DNA from: Sphingobacterium populi
GTDB taxonomy: Bacteria; Bacteroidota; Bacteroidia; Sphingobacteriales; Sphingobacteriaceae
DNA length: 64,000 bases
Reading direction: 5' to 3'
Assembly: GCF_001586775.1 (NCBI RefSeq)
Contig: NZ_LQXS01000001.1
Location: 620,001 to 684,000, forward strand
Below the pieces are notes generated by a model. The model worked only from the letters and a program-made list of their open reading frames with translations, was not told where the DNA came from and did no database searches. The translations under genes were made by a program, and so were the position numbers. Shown piece after piece: positions 27,552 through 36,158 of this stretch. Each line of letters starts with the position of its first letter. Positions within the stretch are counted from its first letter, which is position 1.

Positions 27552-28166
27552 TTAAAACAAACCAAAAAGCTCGGCTTCAATCTTTTGAATGACCATGCCT
27601 AGGTCTTCCGGATTTTGTGCAAAGTCCAAATTATCTTTGTCCAAGATCAATAGCTTGCCTTCTTTATAATTACCTATCCATTTTTCGTACTTTTCATTGA
27701 GCTTAGATAGGTAATCTAATCGAATACCCGATTCATAATCACGGCCACGCTTTTGAATATTGTTTACTAACGTAGGCACGGAGGCGCGCAAATAGATCAA
27801 TAAGTCGGGCGGCTGGATATAGTGGACAATGCTCTGAAAAATATTGCTGTAATTTTCGAAATCCCGAGCTGACATCAAGCCCATATCGAACAGGTTTTCG
27901 GCAAAGATATAGGCATCTTCGTAGATCGTACGATCTTGAATCATATCGATCTTTCTGTTCTGCAACTCCACAATATGACGAAAACGGCTATTCAGAAAAA
28001 AGATCTGTAAGTTAAAAGCCCATCGTTTCATATCGCTATAAAAATCTTCCAAATAGGGATTGTTTTCTACAGCCTCAAATTGAGGATCGTATTTCAAGTG
28101 GCGAGCTAGTAACTCTGTTAAGGTCGTTTTGCCGGCTCCTATATTTCCTACTACAGCTATATGCAT
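27552..28166 (-). CDS. Deoxynucleoside kinase
   Basis: This enzyme phosphorylates deoxynucleosides for nucleotide salvage in the cytoplasm. The 204 residues open with MHIAVVGNIGAGKTTLTELL, a P-loop near the N-terminus. The DRTIYEDAYIFAENLF motif carries the catalytic/substrate-binding ERS/DRS-like region. A LID arginine cluster (IQKRGRDYESGIRL) follows. The layout matches bacterial dGK/dAK- and dCK-like families. Base preference is not determined. It starts 3 bases after the trpS stop on the same strand, so the two form an operon, and it is bounded downstream by a bidirectional terminator. Confidence 0.9.
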   Translation of the reverse strand: MHIAVVGNIGAGKTTLTELLARHLKYDPQFEAVENNPYLEDFYSDMKRWAFNLQIFFLNSRFRHIVELQNRKIDMIQDRTIYEDAYIFAENLFDMGLMSARDFENYSNIFQSIVHYIQPPDLLIYLRASVPTLVNNIQKRGRDYESGIRLDYLSKLNEKYEKWIGNYKEGKLLILDKDNLDFAQNPEDLGMVIQKIEAELFGLF

Positions 28167-28169
28167 TTT

Positions 28170-29165
28170 TTATATTTTCTTCAATCCTATAATTTCACGA
28201 ACGTCCTTAATTGTACGATCTGCACTTGCCGCCGCTTTTTCGGCACCTAATTGGATCACTTTACGAACATATTCTTCGTTAGCAGATATCTCTTCTATTC
28301 GCGAACGCACAGGCTCTGTTGCTATTACCATATCTTCGGCTAGCTGTTTTTTGAAATCTCCGTAGCGAATCGCACATTTATTATACAGATCGTCAAAATG
28401 AGTATACGTATCGGCGCTAGATACCACCTTCATTAAGTCAAAAAGATTCTGAATAGATTCAGGCTTAGGCTGGTTTTCAACTGTTGGTCCCGAATCGGAT
28501 ACCGCACGCATTACTTTTTTACGAATTACTTCGGGGCTATCCGACAGATATACACAGCTAGCATCGCCATTGGATTTACCCATTTTTCCTTGACCGTCTA
28601 AACCGGGTATTTTAACTAATTTATTTGAGTAGCTAAATGCAAATGATTCTTTAAAATAATCGACGTCATACAAACGATTAAAACGATTACCAAAGGTACG
28701 TGTCATCTCCAAATGCTGTTCCTGATCTTTACCAACGGGCACTTTTGTAGCGTGATGAATCAAAATATCACACGCCATCAATACCGGGTAAGTAAGTAGC
28801 CCAGCATTGACATTATCCGGATTCGCTCTTACTTTGTCTTTAAACGCGGTAGCGCGCTCCAACTCTCCCAGATACGCGTTCATATTCATGTAAAGGTAAA
28901 GTTCTGCAACTTGAGGCACATCAGACTGAACGTAGATCGTGGATTTTTCAGGATCAATTCCCGCTGCCAAATATTCTACTACGACTTGGCGCACAGTACG
29001 GCTCAAATCTCCCGGTGTAGGATGGGTGGTCAACGAGTGTAAATCTGCGATAAAGAAGAAACAATTGTACTCTTCTTGCATTTTTACAAAGTTGCTTAGC
29101 GCCCCATAATAATTGCCGAGGTGTAATTTCCCGGTACTTCTAATTCCACTAACTACGGTTTCCAT
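28170..29165 (-). CDS. trpS: Tryptophanyl-tRNA synthetase
   Basis: TrpS charges tRNA-Trp. It is a 331-residue class I synthetase. The HIGH motif appears as HLGNYYGALS near residue 16 and the KMSKS loop as KMGKSNG near residue 194. FFIADLHSLTTHPTP and the MACDILIHHATKVPVGKDQE segment, which binds tryptophan and ATP, are also present. Length is normal. An imperfect -7 element (TAGTTTCG, 29173-29180, minus strand) ends seven bases before the ATG, so the leader may be very short. It is co-transcribed with the kinase gene. Confidence 0.97.
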   Translation of the reverse strand: METVVSGIRSTGKLHLGNYYGALSNFVKMQEEYNCFFFIADLHSLTTHPTPGDLSRTVRQVVVEYLAAGIDPEKSTIYVQSDVPQVAELYLYMNMNAYLGELERATAFKDKVRANPDNVNAGLLTYPVLMACDILIHHATKVPVGKDQEQHLEMTRTFGNRFNRLYDVDYFKESFAFSYSNKLVKIPGLDGQGKMGKSNGDASCVYLSDSPEVIRKKVMRAVSDSGPTVENQPKPESIQNLFDLMKVVSSADTYTHFDDLYNKCAIRYGDFKKQLAEDMVIATEPVRSRIEEISANEEYVRKVIQLGAEKAAASADRTIKDVREIIGLKKI

Positions 29166-29205
29166 AATAAGGCGAAACTACGAAAAAAACAGAGTTTCTG
29201 AAAGG

Positions 29206-31761
29206 CTAAAAGTCAAACTTGATTCGTGCACGTATGCCCCATGTCGGTGCATTAGGGTGATCGAGGTAAGACAAACGCTTGACCGCATCTACACGTAATA
29301 TTTTGAAAATATTGGCCACACCAAAACTAGCTTCCATATAAGGCGATCCAGTAAATGTGTATGAAGATACAACGCCATCCGAGTTGCGTTGCCAAGCGTA
29401 CACTTGATCAGATAGGTCTGGATTGTTGCTATCGCGCAATCCTCCGTATATCCCTTTAAAACTAAATACTTCCCTTAGTTTCAATCTTTTCAAAAGTGGA
29501 ATTTTATTAAATAAAAATCCATTCATATAATATTGAACTTGTAGTGCTGCGTGATGATCAGATACAAATTCCATAAAATTCATCAAGTTGTACGAACTAA
29601 GTTGATACGCATACGTCTGGTTTGCACGATGTATGGTAAGTAAAGGATAAGGAATATTATTGCCTAATATATACGTACCATCAACATTGACATCGGCATA
29701 GCCAAATTGCGAAAGATAAACTCGTTTGAACGCACCAGCCGTGAAATTATGGTAATTATACTCCCCGTTCAGTACATTTTTTAAACCAGCTGTGTAGTTT
29801 ACATTGAAAATAGGATATTCGTTGAATATCGGCGTGCGATATGTTTTACCTTGATAAAACTGCTCATTTGGCGCCCAGCGAAAGCCTAGGTTGAATTCAG
29901 TCGTATTTAGTTCCGATATCGTCCGCATACTGCCATCAGGCTGTGGTTGTTGGTAGGAGAGTACGCCGGCGGGCATTTGCTTCCATATATTGATTCCAGA
30001 AGTAATCGCAAAATTACCTTCGAATTCTGCTTTGTAATCCAGACGATATTGATGGTTGTACAAATAGCTAAGATCTTCTCCGCGCTTGAATGAAAGCAAC
30101 ACATTATCTTCTTGAATAAATTCTAGATTCTGACCTGGTATTCTCGTATCATACGATGCAGAAGCCCTAATGTAGTGTTGCGGAAATTTGTACGGAGATT
30201 TTTTGTTGAGCGCATAAGTTCCGCTTACAAAATACTTCCATTTTTGGTCGTTCGTACCGTATGCACCAAATCCTTCCATATAAAAGCGCTCACTAAAAAG
30301 TTCGGTGGTGCGCCCGCCCAAGCGGAGTCGTAAGCCTTCTACTGGGTTATAAGAATAAAAGGTATTCACTGGGCCAACTTCAACTGGACCAAACTGCTTG
30401 TAACCAGCCAGCACCAAAGCCGAGATATCCATGATTCTTTTGAAAGAAGACATTGTTTGTAGGCCTTCGATATTTGCATACACATTAGCTTCATTTGCGG
30501 ATAGTGGTTCTGGTCTTATTGAAGTCCAGTCCACTGGAATATCGTTTTTGGTCGGCTTTGTAGGAGTTTCTTTTGCCAATCGATACACGCTATCCGCACG
30601 TACCAAGCCGCTCGTATAATTGTCGATCATTACTACGCGCGTACCGCGAATACCTTTACCTTTTTCTGAAAGCGAAAACTCGATATCTAAGTTACTTCTT
30701 GTCAGGTAATATTTTTCTTGATTATCCTTCTCAAAAAACAATTCTATATTCAAACCGCGCACAAAGTTTAGGTTGATCTCTTTGTTGACAGTCATTGACG
30801 CGTATCGTACGGCGTAGTGGCCATCAAGAGTTATATGAAGTTTGCCTTTAAATAATAGATTGTTCTTGTTACGTGGAAAAAAGCTTAACTCTACCAGTTT
30901 CTCATGATCTGTGGTGATTGTATCAGTAATATAAAAGCGATAGAATGTAGGTGCTGAGTTGGCAATCGGGCTCAAGAATTGATTGGTTAAGATCGTGACA
31001 TTGTTATCATAGATCTCTACTTCGTCGTACAATCGCTGTAGATAATTACTTACACCAGAATTATCGACAAAGCGCGGGTCAAAATCTGCTTGCTTATGAG
31101 CTAGTATTTCCTGCGCAGTTGTTTTGGGATCCTTACGGAAATAATTTTTCGAATATTTTTCTTCCATGAAAGCGGGTAAAATATACGATGAATCGCTGGT
31201 GCCGAGCGTATCCGCCTGAAATAGGAATTGATAATTTTTGAAGATTTTACGGTTTTTGAATTTCTCATTTAGGTTGCTCAAACCCAAAACGAGCTTTTCA
31301 TATTGATTGTACTCTACGTATTCTTGCCCGGTCAATCGGTTTTCATCGCGATGGGCTACCACCTGGCGAATTAGTTCTACTGCCGGATTATTTTTATTAG
31401 AATAGCGTATTTTCGGCGCTTTCACAGATACCGCTTCTATTGCGTTCTGTGCGTAGAGAAATACCTCTTCATATTGTTCGGATTCATTACTTAAGTCAAC
31501 TTCGCGCGCATCATAACCTACGGAACTAACCATCAGCTTACGTTGAGGACCGCTGATCTGTAGTGTAAATTCGCCACGTTCATTACTAGCTGTGCCATAG
31601 GTGGTCATTCCGACCACATTGATGCTAGCATAGGGAATTGCGTCCAACGTATATCCGTCTTTGATCTTCCCTTTTATAGTAATGGTTTGTGCTGTACTGG
31701 TAAATGTCAAAAGCAGAGCGCCAATTAGTGCCCATACTCCTTTAAAAAATGCATTATTCAT
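29206..31761 (-). CDS. DUF5686 outer-membrane protein with carboxypeptidase-regulatory-like domain
   Basis: This 851-residue protein has a signal peptide (MNNAFFKGVWALIGALLLT, cleaved after STAQ). A CarboxypepD_reg-like domain follows (about 27-110: ITIKGKIKDGYTLDAIPYAS, RGEFTLQISG). The rest is a DUF5686 region with many aromatic beta-strands and a C-terminal strand ending WGIRARIKFDF, typical of an outer-membrane barrel. DUF5686 proteins are common in Bacteroidota and their function is not established. The gene is monocistronic, 40 bases upstream of trpS on the same strand. Confidence 0.85.
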   Translation of the reverse strand: MNNAFFKGVWALIGALLLTFTSTAQTITIKGKIKDGYTLDAIPYASINVVGMTTYGTASNERGEFTLQISGPQRKLMVSSVGYDAREVDLSNESEQYEEVFLYAQNAIEAVSVKAPKIRYSNKNNPAVELIRQVVAHRDENRLTGQEYVEYNQYEKLVLGLSNLNEKFKNRKIFKNYQFLFQADTLGTSDSSYILPAFMEEKYSKNYFRKDPKTTAQEILAHKQADFDPRFVDNSGVSNYLQRLYDEVEIYDNNVTILTNQFLSPIANSAPTFYRFYITDTITTDHEKLVELSFFPRNKNNLLFKGKLHITLDGHYAVRYASMTVNKEINLNFVRGLNIELFFEKDNQEKYYLTRSNLDIEFSLSEKGKGIRGTRVVMIDNYTSGLVRADSVYRLAKETPTKPTKNDIPVDWTSIRPEPLSANEANVYANIEGLQTMSSFKRIMDISALVLAGYKQFGPVEVGPVNTFYSYNPVEGLRLRLGGRTTELFSERFYMEGFGAYGTNDQKWKYFVSGTYALNKKSPYKFPQHYIRASASYDTRIPGQNLEFIQEDNVLLSFKRGEDLSYLYNHQYRLDYKAEFEGNFAITSGINIWKQMPAGVLSYQQPQPDGSMRTISELNTTEFNLGFRWAPNEQFYQGKTYRTPIFNEYPIFNVNYTAGLKNVLNGEYNYHNFTAGAFKRVYLSQFGYADVNVDGTYILGNNIPYPLLTIHRANQTYAYQLSSYNLMNFMEFVSDHHAALQVQYYMNGFLFNKIPLLKRLKLREVFSFKGIYGGLRDSNNPDLSDQVYAWQRNSDGVVSSYTFTGSPYMEASFGVANIFKILRVDAVKRLSYLDHPNAPTWGIRARIKFDF

Positions 31762-31944
31762 AAATATAATACTACTATCTGACTATTATGGTATAATGTT
31801 CAGTCTGATAAGTAATGCAAAGGAAATGCAATTTTGCGAATTATAGAAGCAAGTTTTACACTTTGACTTTTTTATGATAATGGGTCAATTGGTGGGTTGG
31901 GTGATTTAATGGTTAAACATCATTTTTTTTGCGATGCAATAAAA

Positions 31945-31973
31945 AAAGGTATTACCTACTAGGTAATACCTTT
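31945..31973 (-). terminator. Intrinsic terminator after the DUF6438-like lipoprotein gene
   Basis: AAAGGTATTACCT (31945-31957) and AGGTAATACCTTT (31961-31973) make a perfect 13-bp stem with a 3-base loop. On the minus strand it runs into a T7 run. It sits 22 bases past the stop of the lipoprotein gene. Confidence 0.9.
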
Positions 31974-31995
31974 ATGCGCGATACTGAGCGCGATA

Positions 31996-32481
31996 TTAAT
32001 TTGAACTAACTGGTTCCCAGTCGAGCGCTCTTACAAGGCTATCAGCATACGTATATAATACACTAAGCTCCTCCGTGCCGCGAGCGCCATAGTCATTAAT
32101 TTTTTTGGTTTCACCTTCTGCAAAGGTAATCATGGTATTTACAGAGGGCAAATCAGTAATTTGCCGATTACCATATTGATCTTGTAGGTTCTTAAATTGC
32201 ATGCTTTCCAATTTGTCCACGATCAGCATCCATTCTTTTTCAGGTAGATTAGTTTTGTATTTACCTTTCATATCATTCGGAACGTGTGCTACTGCATCTA
32301 GCTTCACGATGCAATTTTTATCAATTTCAATCGTATAGGCCGGGCATGTGCCAAAGCAAGGAGTCTTTGAAAGACTAATCATACTGATTTGTTCCGTGTT
32401 TTTTTTACGGGCGCCTTGCTGTGAGCTACATGATGTCATTGTTAAAGCTAAAATGAGGCAATAATATCCGAATTGTTTCAT
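31996..32481 (-). CDS. DUF6438-like lipoprotein
   Basis: This 161-residue protein begins MKQFGYYCLILALTMTSC, a lipoprotein signal with Cys18. The mature part contains SKTPCFGTCPAYTIEI, the C-x-G-x-C-P-x-Y signature of DUF6438. A beta-rich domain follows with several Gly/Asp turns. The function of this domain is unknown. A longer upstream frame is open, but it adds no signal peptide and is rejected. It is divergent from the porin gene with 247 bases between the starts. Confidence 0.8.
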   Translation of the reverse strand: MKQFGYYCLILALTMTSCSSQQGARKKNTEQISMISLSKTPCFGTCPAYTIEIDKNCIVKLDAVAHVPNDMKGKYKTNLPEKEWMLIVDKLESMQFKNLQDQYGNRQITDLPSVNTMITFAEGETKKINDYGARGTEELSVLYTYADSLVRALDWEPVSSN

Positions 32482-32728
32482 AGTAAATGTGTTTGTAATA
32501 CTACTTCCAAAAACGTTGCCAAAACTTCTGAAACCCATTTTATGCGTCATTTTGGTAGGGTATGCGAGCTGATAAATCCCTATCATATTAACAAAATGTT
32601 AAGACATTATTATCGAAAAATAACCACAGTGTTATTATATCATTAAATCGATAACTACTTGATATTATGGTAGTATTAAGTAATTAATTTCGGCACATCT
32701 TTTAACATTAAATTGATCTTACGTTTAA

Positions 32729-33904
32729 ATGCATTTGTCTCGAATTCTACTTTTTATAACATTTCTGATTGGTCTGAACGCTATTGCGCAAGAGAAGCCA
32801 TGGTATCAATCTATCAATATGCGTGGCTATGTTCAAGCTCGGTACAATCGTTTGTTAGAAACGAATCCTAACTTAGGTTGTGAGCAGTGTGATGCCAGTT
32901 GGGGCGAAGGCGGGGGCTTTATGCTTCGTCGCGTCCGGCTCATTTTTTCTGGACAACTCAACGAGCGCATTTATTTTTATTTGCAACCGGATTTTGCCAG
33001 TTCCGCTCAGGGAGGGCTGCATTTCGGACAACTTAGGGATGCTTATTTTGATTTGGGATTGGATCGTAAGAATGAATTTCGATTACGGATAGGTCAGAGT
33101 AAAGTACCATTTGGTTTCGAGAACATGCAGTCCAGTCAGAATAGGTTGCCTTTGGATCGTGCCGATGGTACCAATAGTGCCTTGCGCAACGAACGCGATC
33201 TAGGAGTATTTTTTTATTGGGCTTCGCAGGAAAAAAGAAAACTATTTGCCGATTTGATTGCCAAAGGCTTGAAAGGTTCGGGCGATTACGGCGTTTTTGC
33301 TTTTGGTGTGTATAACGGACAGACGGCCAATAATCCAGAAGGGAACAAAGGTATGCATATCGTTTCGCGTTTCAGTTATCCGTTTGAGTTGGGAAATCAA
33401 ATTGTAGAAGCAGGATTACAAGGCTATACCGGTCGATACATTATATCGCAAGATCGTATTAGCGAAGGCGTGCAAGTAGATGCTGATCGTGATTACTTAG
33501 ATCAGCGTGTAGCAGCATCTTTTGTGCTATATCCGCAACCATTCGGTATACAAGCAGAATACAATATTGGGCGTGGACCAGAGTACAATGGATTGCGGCA
33601 GGCTATAGATACCAAATCGCTTTCTGGTGGATATGTGACTTTATCGTATATGACTCGGATTAAAGATCAAATTTTGATTCCTTTTACACGATTACAGCAA
33701 TACAAGGGAGGTAAGAAGCATGAACAAGACGCTCGTAGTTATGATATGAAAGAATTAGAGCTCGGAATAGAATGGCAGCCTTCCAAACATTTCGAGTTGG
33801 TGGCGATGTATACCATGTCGTCGCGCCGGTATGAAGATCAACAACTTCCGGACAATTTGCAGCAAGGAAATTTGTTGCGCCTACAGGCACAACTGAACTT
33901 TTAA
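32729..33904 (+). CDS. Phosphate-selective-type porin (OprO/OprP family)
   Basis: This is a 391-residue outer-membrane barrel. The signal peptide MHLSRILLFITFLIGLNAIA is cleaved near AQ. The early MRGYVQARYNRLL strand, the GFMLRRVRLIFSGQLNERIY segment and FRLRIGQSKVPFGFENMQSS are hallmarks of the Porin_O_P family. The C-terminal strand ends LLRLQAQLNF. The family can pass phosphate or pyrophosphate, but many Bacteroidota members are general and no phosphate genes are adjacent. A Cys pair (GCEQCD) near residue 51 is unusual for a barrel and may form a disulfide in a loop. Confidence 0.85.
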   Translation: MHLSRILLFITFLIGLNAIAQEKPWYQSINMRGYVQARYNRLLETNPNLGCEQCDASWGEGGGFMLRRVRLIFSGQLNERIYFYLQPDFASSAQGGLHFGQLRDAYFDLGLDRKNEFRLRIGQSKVPFGFENMQSSQNRLPLDRADGTNSALRNERDLGVFFYWASQEKRKLFADLIAKGLKGSGDYGVFAFGVYNGQTANNPEGNKGMHIVSRFSYPFELGNQIVEAGLQGYTGRYIISQDRISEGVQVDADRDYLDQRVAASFVLYPQPFGIQAEYNIGRGPEYNGLRQAIDTKSLSGGYVTLSYMTRIKDQILIPFTRLQQYKGGKKHEQDARSYDMKELELGIEWQPSKHFELVAMYTMSSRRYEDQQLPDNLQQGNLLRLQAQLNF

Positions 33905-34000
33905 CGACAGTATTTTTTGAATGCAGACAAACGCTATGCATATTCCGTTGTTATAGTAGATAGAAAAACATTTATAATCCGTAACAATAAATAGCATACT

Positions 34001-34372
34001 ATGGCTGACGAAAAAAATAAATACAATGCTTCTGAACAATTACCATTTGATAATGAAGATATCCGTGATGATGTCGAAGCAACAGGCGAAACGCTGAAAT
34101 ACAACGAAGAACAAGATAGCTTTGAATTGGATACAGATGCAGGCGATAGCGATTATGATCATCCACTGCCTTACGATACCGCTGCGCCAGAAGGTCAGGA
34201 AGACGGTGCTTTGTATGACGAAGCTAATCCGTACGCGCAAGGCGAATATCAGGATAAGCAGAGCGAGCTTGGTGGTAAATTAGAAGATTTGGACCGTGTA
34301 GTAGGTACCAATGATCTTCAAGCAGACGAGATCGATATGCACGATGAAGATGAGTATACGGAACGCGATTAA
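34001..34372 (+). CDS. Highly acidic, probably disordered protein
   Basis: This 123-residue protein is dominated by Asp, Glu, Gln, Tyr and Gly and has few hydrophobic residues, so it should be intrinsically disordered. It has no signal peptide, membrane segment or recognised domain. Repeated motifs such as NEDIRDD, DSDYDHPLPYDTA and GALYDEANPYAQG give a loosely repetitive Asp/Tyr pattern. I do not recognise a family and assign no function. It sits between the porin and the signalling island, followed by two adjacent hairpins. Confidence 0.7.
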   Translation: MADEKNKYNASEQLPFDNEDIRDDVEATGETLKYNEEQDSFELDTDAGDSDYDHPLPYDTAAPEGQEDGALYDEANPYAQGEYQDKQSELGGKLEDLDRVVGTNDLQADEIDMHDEDEYTERD

Positions 34373-34684
34373 TCGTAAGCAGAATATACGGTAGTAGCAT
34401 ACAGACAAAGTGACATCGACTAACAGACACGAATAGAAAATTAGTCGATGTAACTGCAATGCGAGATCATCAAGGGTTAATGATCTTGCATTGCAGTTAC
34501 AAGCATACACTTAAACAATAAATTCTCATTAAATAATCGTTTGGTTCGTTAATGGAGCGATTTTTGTTATCAAGACAGCGCAAATTACCTAGTTACAGCA
34601 TAGTGCTAGAATAGTTACATTTTGGCACCACCTTACTGTTGCTTAGATAGCGTTGTGATATGAAAATTGTCTTAGAAGACCTAC
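34373..34684. other. Intergenic region with two adjacent hairpins, 312 bases
   Basis: It contains the tandem hairpins at 34413-34500 (listed separately). The remaining stretch up to the response-regulator kinase is AT-rich. I see no reading frame or RNA gene. Confidence 0.5.
34413..34500. repeat. Two overlapping inverted repeats after the acidic protein
   Basis: ACATCGACTAA (34413-34423) pairs with TTAGTCGATGT (34441-34451) across 17 bases. A 21-base arm (34450-34470) pairs with 34480-34500, with one G-U wobble, across a 9-base loop. The two structures share bases 34450-34451, so both cannot form completely at once. No T-run follows either. Confidence 0.6.
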
Positions 34685-36154
34685 ATGATTCTGATTGTTG
34701 ACGATACCATTGAGAATATATATTCGCTAGAGCGATTACTGACAAGCAAGGGATTCGAAGTGGATTCCGCAACTTCTGGGGAAGAAGCTTTGAAAAAGGT
34801 ATTGAAAACGGATTATGCCTTAATTATTCTGGACGTGCAGATGCCAGGAATGGATGGTTTTGAAGTTGCACAATCGTTAGCAGGATTTAATAAAACTAAG
34901 GAAATACCGATTATCTTCTTATCTGCTGTGAACACAGATAAAAAATACATTGCACAGGGGTATGCATCTGGCGGAATCGACTACGTTACCAAACCAGTAG
35001 ATCCAGACATTTTAATTTTAAAAGTCAAGACATTCTATCGTTTGTACGAGCAGACGCTGGCACTGAATCGTACGGAGAAGGCACTTCGGTTAGAAATTGC
35101 GGAGAGAAAACGTACGCAATTCATGCTGAAGGAACGTGTGGATCATCTTCGCTCAATTTTGGAATCTTTACCACAGATTGCCTTTATGGCCGATGCTACC
35201 GGTGAGGTAGAATTTGTGAACAACAAATGGTTCAATTACTCCGTTACCTCAAAATTATTTCCAGAGACACATCCCGAAGATCCTTATCTTCTCGATGCAT
35301 GGCAGCCGCATCTAAATACTGCGACTCCATTTGAAAGTGAAACACGTATTCGAGAATTAGGCTCAAATACTTATCGTTTCCATCTTTTGCGAATCATACC
35401 GATCAAGGAGAATGATTCTGTGGTAAAATGGGTTGGTACCTTTACCGATATTGACGATCGTAAGCATATTGAAAAGAAAAAAGATGAATTTTTGAGTATT
35501 GCGAGTCACGAACTTAAAACACCGTTGACGAGCATTAAAGCGTATGTTCAATTATTAGAAAGGATATTAGATCCTGATAATCAGAGAAATGCACATGGTT
35601 ATATACAGCGAGTACAGACCCAACTAAACAAATTAAATGGTCTGATAATCGACTTACTGGATATTTCAAAAATGGAAAATGGCCGTCTAAAAATTAACAA
35701 AAAACCATTCATGCTCGAGCCGATGATTGAAAATGTCATCGACACTATTTACCAAACCTTTGATAGTGCAGAATTGGCTGTGGAACGCGTCGGCGATCCC
35801 ATAGATAAGGAATTAATTGGTGACGAAATAAGAATAGAGCAAGTCCTTACGAATTACTTGACTAATGCTATTAAATATTCACCCAATTCGTCTCGCGTCG
35901 TGATTAAGACAGAGCTCGCTCTTGATCAGGTAAAGGTAAGCGTGACTGATTTTGGAATCGGTATCCCCGAGCATAAACACAAAAACATATTCGAAAAATT
36001 TTACCGGGTCGAAGAGTCTTCTGAACGTTTTCAGGGATTAGGAATCGGTCTTTACATCTGTGCTGAAATCATAAATCAACATCAGGGTACGTACGGACTT
36101 TCGAGTGCTGTAGGCGAAGGATCTACATTTTATTTTACCTTACCATTACATTAG
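34685..36154 (+). CDS. Response regulator fused to PAS-histidine kinase
   Basis: This is a cytoplasmic 489-residue signalling protein. Residues 1-120 are a receiver domain with the acidic pair Asp6-Asp7, phospho-acceptor Asp50 (LIILDVQMPGMDG), Ser80 and Lys103. A linker and PAS domain follow (about 150-262: ILESLPQIAFMADATGEVEF), then HisKA with His275 (FLSIASHELKTPLT) and a HATPase_c domain with N-box NYLTNAIKYSPN, G1 DFGIGIPEH and G2 GLGIGLYICAEI. There is no membrane segment, so its input is probably a phosphate on the receiver and a ligand or redox signal on PAS. It is the first gene of the signalling island and ends 4 bases before the next. Confidence 0.93.
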   Translation: MILIVDDTIENIYSLERLLTSKGFEVDSATSGEEALKKVLKTDYALIILDVQMPGMDGFEVAQSLAGFNKTKEIPIIFLSAVNTDKKYIAQGYASGGIDYVTKPVDPDILILKVKTFYRLYEQTLALNRTEKALRLEIAERKRTQFMLKERVDHLRSILESLPQIAFMADATGEVEFVNNKWFNYSVTSKLFPETHPEDPYLLDAWQPHLNTATPFESETRIRELGSNTYRFHLLRIIPIKENDSVVKWVGTFTDIDDRKHIEKKKDEFLSIASHELKTPLTSIKAYVQLLERILDPDNQRNAHGYIQRVQTQLNKLNGLIIDLLDISKMENGRLKINKKPFMLEPMIENVIDTIYQTFDSAELAVERVGDPIDKELIGDEIRIEQVLTNYLTNAIKYSPNSSRVVIKTELALDQVKVSVTDFGIGIPEHKHKNIFEKFYRVEESSERFQGLGIGLYICAEIINQHQGTYGLSSAVGEGSTFYFTLPLH

Positions 36155-36158
36155 TATT

